A stretch of 64,000 nucleotides of DNA from CAYXZO01 sp964469505 (GTDB lineage Bacteria; Fidelibacterota; UBA8477; JABMPR01). The stretch spans positions 17,041-81,040 of the forward strand of contig CAYXZO010000003.1 in assembly GCA_964469505.1 (NCBI GenBank). The letters run 5' to 3'. Shown here in pieces: positions 1 to 6,275 of this stretch. Each line of letters starts with the position of its first letter. The first letter of the stretch is position 1. Both the position numbers and the translations under genes were made by a program. Below the pieces are notes generated by a model. It was not told where the DNA came from. It searched no databases and worked only from the letters and a program-made list of their open reading frames with translations.

Positions 1-2
1 TT

Positions 3-890
3 CAACAAAGATTGAGTCCGTTATACATTTCAGTGCACGTCACGAATCCTGATGTACGCCGGAAACTATTCGGGCTTAAGAAAGAGGATTATTTACTGGA
101 GAAAATTGAATATCTGGTTGCGCATGGAATAGAACTACACACTCAGATCGTAGTATGTCCCGGGTGGAATGATGGACAGGTACTGGAGCAAACTTTGGCG
201 GACTTGCACCGGTTTACCCCAGGCATCCTATCGATCACCCTGGTACCGGTAGGACTCACTAAATGGCGTCAAAACCTGACCCCTTTACAGAAAGTGACCG
301 CAGGATATGCCAAGGAATTCCTTGCCCGGGTCCCCATCTGGGAAGGGGAATATCGCCGATCTGACGGTCAACGGCTGATTTTCCTGAGTGACGAGTGGTT
401 CTTGTTGGCGGGCGCGCCCATCCCCCCGACAGATTATTATGGTGACTTTGCCCTGTTGGAAAACGGGGTCGGTCAATGTCGGAATCTGGCAGAAACGTTG
501 GCAATTGAAAAAGAGGACCTACCATCGCGTTTAAGCCGACCGGTACGTCTGTTATTCCCAACCGGCCGCTTAGTGGCGCCTTGGTTGAAAAGGTTGTTGC
601 GTTCCCACCTGGATTCCATTGAGAACTTGGAATGGGAGCTGATACCCGTGGCTAATAACTGGCTGGGAGCTAATGAAGTAACCGTCACGGGATTACTGGG
701 GGGACGGGATATTAGCGAGCAAGTACGGGCATATGGTCCCGCTGATATGGTTTGGCTCCCGGAAAAGATTTTCAATTCCGATGGTCTTACCCTGGACGAT
801 TGGGACCTGGAGAAACTGGAAAGGGAAATAGGTTTGCCGGTAGATTTACATCATGAAAGTCTGGTGGAGATATTAGCTCCATGGAGCTGA
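3..890 (+). CDS. DUF512 / radical SAM-associated protein, C-terminal part
   Basis: The reading frame is open to the left edge of the window, so this is the 3' part of a longer gene; the first in-frame start-like codon (TTG at 12) lies inside a conserved stretch (RLSPLYISVHVTN) and is not the real start. The visible part matches the C-terminal half of DUF512 proteins, which usually carry an N-terminal PDZ-like domain and a radical SAM core: the pieces HTQIVVCPGWNDG, SITLVPVGLTKWR and a later domain with LFPTGRLVAPWL. The family is often next to der, as here, where it overlaps der by 10 bases. Its biochemical role is not established. The CX3CX2C cluster motif would lie outside the window, so radical SAM activity cannot be seen directly. 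Family call is firm; function is unknown. Confidence 0.85.
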   Translation, partial: QQRLSPLYISVHVTNPDVRRKLFGLKKEDYLLEKIEYLVAHGIELHTQIVVCPGWNDGQVLEQTLADLHRFTPGILSITLVPVGLTKWRQNLTPLQKVTAGYAKEFLARVPIWEGEYRRSDGQRLIFLSDEWFLLAGAPIPPTDYYGDFALLENGVGQCRNLAETLAIEKEDLPSRLSRPVRLLFPTGRLVAPWLKRLLRSHLDSIENLEWELIPVANNWLGANEVTVTGLLGGRDISEQVRAYGPADMVWLPEKIFNSDGLTLDDWDLEKLEREIGLPVDLHHESLVEILAPWS

Positions 891-2197
891 AATTACCGCT
901 GGTAGTTATTGTTGGTCGGCCAAATGTGGGGAAATCCACCTTGTTCAACCGGTTGGTGGGACGGCGTCATGCTATCGTACACCCCCAGGAAGGGATAACC
1001 CGCGATCGAATAGCGGAAGAAGTGGAATGGAACGGGCGCCGTTTCAGACTGGAGGATACAGGGGGGTACCTACCCCAGGGAGAAGATGAAATCACCGCCG
1101 CCGTCAGGGAACAGGCTTTGGCCGCCGCCCAGGAAGCTCAAGTAGTTATTTTCTTACTGGATGCCCGGGTGGGTCTCACCGAAGAAGACATCATATTGGG
1201 CCGGATGCTTCGGAAATCGTTCGATAAAGTACTGGTAGCGGCCAACAAGCTAGATACTCCCGGACGGCTGGAAGAATTGCCTGACCTTTACCGCCTGGGC
1301 TGGTCTCAGATTTTCCCCATCAGTGCCCTCAACGGCACCGGAGTGGGTGACCTGTTAGACGCGGTAATTGAGAAGCTCCCCGAGTCCAAGGTTGTTCCGC
1401 CGGAAAAGAAAGTAGTTAGTTTTGCGATTGTCGGAGCCCCCAACGTGGGAAAATCCAGTTTGACCAATGCTCTGTTGGGGCAAAAACGGCAGATTGTAAC
1501 CTCCATCCCCGGCACTACCCGTGATGCGGTCAATGCAACCTTCAAATACTATGGTCGCCTGTACGAGATGATTGATACGGCAGGGCTACGGCGCCAGGCA
1601 AAAATCAAAGACTCCTTAGAATTTTACAGTTCGGTCCGTACACAACGGGCCATTCGGCGCGCGGAGATCGTAGTATTGCTCCTGGACGTGGAACGTATGT
1701 TCACCAGGGTGGATGCCAAAGTAGTGGAACAGGTAACGGAAGCCGGTCGTGGCCTGGTGATCGCCATGAACAAATGGGATTTACCGGAAAAAACCACCCA
1801 CACCATGGATCTGATCCGTCGGGAGATCCAGGACCAATTGCCGGAATTGCGTCATTACCCGCTGGTGTTTATCTCTGCTTTGAAGAAGCGGCGTCTACAT
1901 ACTTTGATGGCTGCCATAGATGAAGTCCACGCAGCCTACCATAGACGTATTTCAACCTCTGAGGCCAATCATTTTCTGGAAGATGCGCTAGGGCAGCTAC
2001 AACCACCGGCGGTGAAAGGTAAAAAAATCACTATCAAATACATGACCCAGGCGGAAACAGCTCCTCCACGCTTTCTGTTCTTTACCAACCATCCGCGTTT
2101 GATTACCGAATCCTACCGCAAATACCTGGAAAACAAACTAAGGGAGCGCTTTAATTTCGTCGGGGTACCCTTGAGGTTGACCTTCCGTAAAAAATGA
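881..2197 (+). CDS. der: ribosome assembly GTPase Der (EngA)
   Basis: Der is a tandem-G-domain GTPase needed for maturation of the 50S ribosomal subunit. Both G domains are complete in this 438-residue protein: P-loops GRPNVGKS (about 12-19) and GAPNVGKS (about 185-192), switch motifs DTGG (59-62) and DTAG (232-235), and guanine-specificity motifs NKLD (122-125) and NKWD (297-300). A KH-like C-terminal domain follows, ending in the lysine-rich tail usual for the family. Length is normal. The ATG lies inside the end of the preceding gene, and the stop overlaps the next start in ATGA, so the gene is probably translated as part of an operon. Confidence 0.97.
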   Translation: MELKLPLVVIVGRPNVGKSTLFNRLVGRRHAIVHPQEGITRDRIAEEVEWNGRRFRLEDTGGYLPQGEDEITAAVREQALAAAQEAQVVIFLLDARVGLTEEDIILGRMLRKSFDKVLVAANKLDTPGRLEELPDLYRLGWSQIFPISALNGTGVGDLLDAVIEKLPESKVVPPEKKVVSFAIVGAPNVGKSSLTNALLGQKRQIVTSIPGTTRDAVNATFKYYGRLYEMIDTAGLRRQAKIKDSLEFYSSVRTQRAIRRAEIVVLLLDVERMFTRVDAKVVEQVTEAGRGLVIAMNKWDLPEKTTHTMDLIRREIQDQLPELRHYPLVFISALKKRRLHTLMAAIDEVHAAYHRRISTSEANHFLEDALGQLQPPAVKGKKITIKYMTQAETAPPRFLFFTNHPRLITESYRKYLENKLRERFNFVGVPLRLTFRKK

Positions 2198-3762
2198 GGG
2201 CGCTGAAAGCACTGATGCTTTTATCGGTGACCGGTGCACTAGCGTTGCGGGCGCAGGCACCGGCAGCCCTAAAATGCGGTCTGCCGCTGTGGGCGCAACA
2301 AACTCGACGGGCAGCCTTGAGGTGGGATCGCGGCCTGAGTTATTTGAACCTCAGTCTGGTCAGCCCCCGAGGACTATTTCGCATTCACTACACCCTTACC
2401 GGTAGCGACGCGGTGGATACCACCGAATGGGTGGATGGTCACCCTCGTTTCGTGGTAGAGACTGCCCTGGCAGCCGAAAAAGCCTATGCTCTCCTGGTGG
2501 ATAGCCTAGGTTTTATGCCGCCGGTCAGTGATAATGGAGAAGATGGCCCTGAGCTGGATATTTACATCAAGAACTGGGGCGGTCTGGTTTATGCCTATAC
2601 CAATTTCACTCAAGCAGGCCAACCAACTTATATGGTCATCGACAATGATTACCGGGAAGTCAATTACTCCACCCACGGATTGGATGCCCTACGCGTAACG
2701 GTGGCTCACGAATTTTTCCACATGGTACAACTGCGGTATGCGGCCCCGCTGGGGGACCGGCAGGATGATGTGTTTTTATTTGAACTGTGTAGCGTGTGGT
2801 TCGAGGATAAGTGCTACCCGGAAGTCAACGATTATGTGAACTATGTTCCCTATGTTCTGAATTCCAACCCTACCCCACCGATTAATTCCAATTCCAACGC
2901 CATGTACGGGGCAGGCTTATTCGCGAAGATTCTGGACCGCTTCTACGGTATAGGCAACGGCAAGCATATTATTCTGGACCTCTGGGAACACTTTGCCCAA
3001 GAGCGGGCCTTACCGGCGCTCCACGATGTACTGGAGCAAGGCCCCTGGCATAGTTCCCTGGGAGAAGCACTAAGTCTGTACGGCCTGCTTAACTGTTTCA
3101 GCGGACGTCGGGCAGCACCCTTTTCATATTCCGATGCTGCATTATTTCCAACCCCACCTGATTCACAGATAACCTTGCTTGCAGTTTATCCCCAGGATTA
3201 TCAGCTCCCGGCTATCCCTTTGCGAGTCAGCTATTATTCTTTTTCTCCTGTGAGCTTTGACTCCCTTTACTTAATCAAATCCGATTTCGTCCCCGCTGAA
3301 ATAGTTGCCCAAAGCGGTGTCTACTGGAGTACCGAGTCAGCTAAGAAGTTGGGAGCAGTGGGGAATTTCTATCTGGAAGCCGGGGCCGTGGATGTGGGCG
3401 ACCAAATACTGGTTATCGTGGCTAACGGCCAGGAATCTACGGCAGGTTGGTTTCCTCTGCGATTGCGAGGGCGAAATCTACCTCTTTCTTTAGCAATTCA
3501 GCGCCTCTTCCCCAGTCCTGTAGGAACAGGTGAAACCGTTACCTTAGACGTCACTCTTCCTTACTCGGACGTAGTCACCATCCAGCTATATGATTTATTG
3601 GGCAGGCGTTTACTCAAATCTGCGTTTGATTTAAGCAAAGGAATTCATTTGCTTCCCTTGTCTCTCCCTTCTGATCTAGCCACGGGGCTCTATTTAGTAG
3701 GAGTGCAGACCTCCAGGCAGAACATTGGCGCCACTTTGATAATTACCCGCAAATCACAATGA
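2194..3762 (+). CDS. secreted metalloprotease-like protein with T9SS-type C-terminal domain
   Basis: A 522-residue exported protein. It begins with a signal peptide (about 1-21, ending near LALRAQA). A zinc-metalloprotease motif HEFFH (HExxH) sits at about 172-176, within the stretch VTVAHEFFHMVQLRY, like the MXAN_6640-type putative peptidases of Myxococcus and FCB bacteria. The last ~85 residues (from RLFPSPVGTGETV, with LYDLLGRRL and a GLYLVGV strand) resemble a type IX secretion C-terminal sorting/FlgD-Ig-like domain, which would place the protein on the cell surface or outside. It overlaps der by 4 bases and the YigZ gene by 4 bases. Protease activity is inferred from the motif only; the third zinc ligand was not identified. 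Confidence 0.75.
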   Translation: MRALKALMLLSVTGALALRAQAPAALKCGLPLWAQQTRRAALRWDRGLSYLNLSLVSPRGLFRIHYTLTGSDAVDTTEWVDGHPRFVVETALAAEKAYALLVDSLGFMPPVSDNGEDGPELDIYIKNWGGLVYAYTNFTQAGQPTYMVIDNDYREVNYSTHGLDALRVTVAHEFFHMVQLRYAAPLGDRQDDVFLFELCSVWFEDKCYPEVNDYVNYVPYVLNSNPTPPINSNSNAMYGAGLFAKILDRFYGIGNGKHIILDLWEHFAQERALPALHDVLEQGPWHSSLGEALSLYGLLNCFSGRRAAPFSYSDAALFPTPPDSQITLLAVYPQDYQLPAIPLRVSYYSFSPVSFDSLYLIKSDFVPAEIVAQSGVYWSTESAKKLGAVGNFYLEAGAVDVGDQILVIVANGQESTAGWFPLRLRGRNLPLSLAIQRLFPSPVGTGETVTLDVTLPYSDVVTIQLYDLLGRRLLKSAFDLSKGIHLLPLSLPSDLATGLYLVGVQTSRQNIGATLIITRKSQ

Positions 3763-4367
3763 ACGAATTATTCGTCCCCTTTCAACACCGTACCTTCAAA
3801 ACGAAAGTCAAAGATTCTCGTTTTATCGCGGATATCTTCCCAGTTTCCAGTGAGGAGGAAATTGCCCATCGTTTAGCAGAAGTGCGTGAACGTGAGCGAG
3901 GAGCTACACACATTTGCTTTGCCTGGCGTTTGGGCGCACCGCCTAAAATGAAGTTGCGGAGCAGTGATGCCGGCGAACCCGCGGGAAGCGCAGGAAAACC
4001 CATTCTTCAAGCCATAGAAAGCGCCGCTATGACTAACATCCTGGTGACAGTCACCCGTTATTTCGGCGGTACTAAATTGGGCATCGGAGGTTTGATCCGA
4101 GCCTATGGTGGTGCTGCCCGGGATGCTTTAGCCAATATTTCCCGGGAGCCGTTCGTGGAAAGAAGCGTTTTAGTTTTACAAGTTCCTTACCCCATGGTAG
4201 AACTCGTTCACCGTTTGACTACCAAATTCCGGGGACAGGTGCAAAACCAAAAGCTGGATAGCGAGGCAACCCTTGATGTGCTGCTACCTACTGACAAAAT
4301 AGAGGCATTCAAGGCTGAGCTACAATCCCGATCTCACGGCCGGGCAATAATTAAACCAATCGGCTGA
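3759..4367 (+). CDS. YigZ/IMPACT family protein
   Basis: A 202-residue protein of the UPF0029/IMPACT family. Family signatures are clear: an EPAGSAGKPIL motif around 75, and VTRYFGGTKLGIGGLIRAYG around 100-120, followed by a DUF1949-type C-terminal domain. Full family length. Eukaryotic IMPACT modulates translational control through GCN1/GCN2; the role of bacterial YigZ is poorly defined, so no function is assigned. Start ATG overlaps the preceding stop in ATGA. It closes the der transcription unit; a 105-base gap follows. Confidence 0.85.
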   Translation: MNELFVPFQHRTFKTKVKDSRFIADIFPVSSEEEIAHRLAEVRERERGATHICFAWRLGAPPKMKLRSSDAGEPAGSAGKPILQAIESAAMTNILVTVTRYFGGTKLGIGGLIRAYGGAARDALANISREPFVERSVLVLQVPYPMVELVHRLTTKFRGQVQNQKLDSEATLDVLLPTDKIEAFKAELQSRSHGRAIIKPIG

Positions 4368-4376
4368 ATCATAACT

Positions 4377-4405
4377 TTTTCAATACGAAAAATCTCATCC
4401 ATAAA
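4377..4405 (+). promoter_or_regulatory. possible sigma-70-type promoter for the candidate selenoprotein gene
   Basis: A TTTTCA box (4377-4382) and a CATAAA box (4400-4405) are separated by exactly 17 bases, each matching 4 of 6 consensus positions. They lie about 70 bases upstream of the ATG at 4473, in the only gap of this plus-strand gene row. Pattern evidence only. Confidence 0.3.
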
Positions 4406-4472
4406 AGCGGTGGAGTTCGCCAGACCAAACGGTATATTTGACCACCGAACTCGCAATAGAAGGCGACAACCA

Positions 4473-5405
4473 ATGAAAAAAATCTGGTATGTACTCTTCA
4501 GCCTGGCATTACTGAGTGTTCCTTCAATGGCTGCCCAAAGGTTAGTGCTGGCGGAAGAGTTCACCAACGTTGGGTGACCATCCTGCGGTCCCACTGAGGA
4601 CTACCTGGACGGGTTCCAGGCACAACATCCCGAAAGCGTGGTTTTCATTGCTTACCACATGTCTTGGCCCCAAGGCAACGACCCTTACTATCTGTACAAC
4701 ACTACTGAGAATAATGCACGGCGAAGCTATTATGGTGTCAATGCAACTCCCAGCTTAGCGGTCAATGGTTCGCTGACAAATCTCTGGCCTCCGCAACCGG
4801 CGTGGGGTAATCTCATATTACAGGAAGCCACCATATCGGCGCCTATCAGCATTGACATTGGAGGGGCATATGACACAACTGCTCGTCAGGGGACAGCGGA
4901 AATCGCCATCTTTACTGAAGGAACGGTGAGCGGTTCCTTCATCCTACATTTTGTCCTGATTGAGAACAATCTATACTTCATGGGTGCCAATGGATATCCC
5001 AACCATAACAGTGTAATGCGCGACATGATTCCCTCTGCCGCCGGTACACAGATCACTTTAAGCGCAGGTGACACAACCTTCGCCAATATTGATTTCTCCG
5101 TACCGAGCCCCATCGTCCAAGGTAATGCGGTGTTGGTTGCGTTCGTCCAAAACCCGGTCAATAAGGATGTCCTGAATGCGGGGCGGGTAGCGGTGCTGGA
5201 CCTAGCGACCGGGTGTGGCAACGCCATAGGGGATGTGGGGGCGGACGGGCAGATTACCGTGCAAGACCTGGTTCAACTGGTCAACATCGTCATCGGCATT
5301 GATAATGATCCCGACGCGTGTGCTTTACAAGCCGGTGATCTGAACGGGGATGCTCAGGTCAATGTACAGGATCTGGTCTTGCTGGTGGATTTGATTTTAC
5401 AGTAG
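4473..5405 (+). CDS. candidate selenoprotein: secreted thioredoxin/Omp28-like protein with C-terminal dockerin
   Basis: From the ATG at 4473 the frame encodes a signal peptide (MKKIWYVLFSLALLSVPSMAA), then LVLAEEFTNVG, an in-frame TGA (codon 35, 4575-4577), then PSCGPTEDYLDGF, and stays open for another 275 codons. The sequence on both sides of the TGA is the N-terminal active-site region of a thioredoxin-fold, Omp28-like protein, in which the TGA sits where the first Cys of the CxxC redox pair is expected (UPSC). A hairpin fitting the bacterial SECIS geometry follows at 4604-4620. The C-terminus carries two dockerin-type repeats (DVGADGQITVQDLV and DLNGDAQVNVQDLV). If UGA is read as selenocysteine the product has 310 residues and acts outside the cytoplasm, probably in thiol-disulfide exchange. 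Alternatives are a nonsense mutation or a sequencing error; no sel genes are in the window. Confidence 0.7.
4604..4620 (+). promoter_or_regulatory. SECIS-like hairpin downstream of the in-frame UGA
   Basis: CCTGGA (4604-4609) and TCCAGG (4615-4620) form a perfect 6-bp stem with the 5-nt loop CGGGT. The loop starts 33 nt after the UGA and has G as its second base. This fits the published model for bacterial SECIS elements (loop about 16-37 nt after UGA, short loop, G among its first two bases). The hairpin lies inside the coding region, as bacterial SECIS elements do. Confidence 0.55.
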
Positions 5406-5428
5406 CCCTTTCTTCATACGAGAGGTGT

Positions 5429-5459
5429 AAAAAATCCCGGCATATTGTCGGGATTTTTT
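5429..5459 (+). terminator. intrinsic terminator after the dockerin gene
   Basis: An 11-bp perfect stem, AAAAAATCCCG (5429-5439) with CGGGATTTTTT (5449-5459) and a 9-nt loop, ends in a T run. It lies 23 bases after the stop of the preceding gene and 15 bases before the tadA start, so it probably separates the two units. Confidence 0.8.
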
Positions 5460-5474
5460 ATTTTGTATCTGCCT

Positions 5475-5960
5475 ATGAATGAATGGATAATAGAAGACCA
5501 CTTGTTCTGGATGGACCAGGCTTTGAGAGAAGCTGAGAAAGCTCTGGAAGCTGGGGAAGTCCCGGTTGGGGCCGTTGTCGTGCAGCGAGGGAAACTGGTG
5601 GGCCGCGGTTATAATCGTGTTGAGCAACTCCAGGACCCTACCGCCCATGCCGAAATCATTGCCCTTACGGCGGCGGCCAACACTCTTAATTCCTGGCGGT
5701 TGACGGGTTGCACCCTTTATGTTACTCTGGAGCCTTGTCCCATGTGTGCCGGCGCCCTGCTCAACTCCCGAATTGATCGACTGGTCTTCGGAGCTGAGGA
5801 CAACCAGTATGGGGCTTGTGGGGGACGGCTCCAGCTATGCACCAAAGGGTTTTTCAATCACAAAGTCACTATCTTAAGTGGCATCCGTGAAACTCAAGCC
5901 CAGGAACTACTGGACACTTTTTTCAAGACCATCCGTGACCGCCCCTCTCAAAACAAATAA
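5475..5960 (+). CDS. tadA: tRNA-specific adenosine deaminase TadA
   Basis: TadA deaminates adenosine 34 to inosine in the tRNA-Arg(ACG) anticodon. The 161-residue product shows the zinc deaminase motifs: HAE (about 58-60, zinc ligand His and catalytic Glu) and PCPMC (87-91, the PCxxC zinc site). Length is usual for the family. The ATG at 5475 was chosen because the longer frame starting at TTG 5445 would begin inside the transcription terminator. With the terminator so close upstream, either the promoter overlaps it or there is partial read-through. Confidence 0.93.
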   Translation: MNEWIIEDHLFWMDQALREAEKALEAGEVPVGAVVVQRGKLVGRGYNRVEQLQDPTAHAEIIALTAAANTLNSWRLTGCTLYVTLEPCPMCAGALLNSRIDRLVFGAEDNQYGACGGRLQLCTKGFFNHKVTILSGIRETQAQELLDTFFKTIRDRPSQNK

Positions 5961-6040
5961 GACGAATCATTTCGTTAAAATAGTACCACGACTCCCCTTG
6001 CCTTAGCTTGGCTTAAAAGTAAATTGGCGTGCTTTTTAAA

Positions 6041-6131
6041 GGAGAGGTGGCAGAGTTTGGTCGAATGCACCGCACTCGAAATGCGGCGTCCCGACGTCTC
6101 GGGACCGGGGGTTCGAATCCCTCCCTCTCCG
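6041..6131 (+). tRNA. tRNA-Ser(CGA)
   Basis: The acceptor stem GGAGAGG (6041-6047) pairs with CCTCTCC (6124-6130), with discriminator G at 6131. The anticodon stem CCGCA/TGCGG encloses the loop CTCGAAA, giving anticodon CGA (6077-6079), which reads the Ser codon UCG. A long variable arm (CCCGA...TCGGG) marks a class II tRNA, and the T loop GTTCGAATC is standard. The 3' CCA is not fully encoded (GCAAAA follows). It is not a tRNA-Sec, which would carry UCA. Confidence 0.97.
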
Positions 6132-6220
6132 CAAAAGCCCTGAACAGAATTTGGGATCATCAATCTGGATAGCGGACATCCTCCGCTTTTTAAATTGGCC
6201 CTAGCCGGGAGTCATACTAA

Positions 6221-6252
6221 ACAAAAGCCCCGGCTTACACCGGGGCTTTTGT
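6221..6252. terminator. bidirectional intrinsic terminator between tRNA-Ser and the cytochrome gene
   Basis: A 13-bp perfect stem (6221-6233 with 6240-6252) and a 6-nt loop, flanked by A/T runs on both sides (ACAAAAGCCCCGG / CCGGGGCTTTTGT). It lies between convergent genes and can serve both strands. Confidence 0.85.
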
Positions 6253-6275
6253 TTGCTTTATAGGGTTCCGGACGT

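Noticed and set aside
4473..4577. Reassignment of UGA to Trp (genetic code 4)
   Set aside because: UGA ends many genes in this window (for example der, guaA-region genes, rsmB), so only this one is interpreted as recoded.
4638..5405. A separate gene starting at GTG 4638
   Set aside because: It would lack the signal peptide and the redox motif that are intact just upstream in the same frame, so the UGA is read as part of one gene.
5445..5474. Upstream TTG start for tadA
   Set aside because: It lies inside the terminator hairpin and adds residues foreign to the family.
5975..6163. 62-residue minus-strand frame with GEGGIRTPGP
   Set aside because: This is the well-known false protein produced by translating the antisense of a tRNA-Ser gene; it covers 6041-6131.
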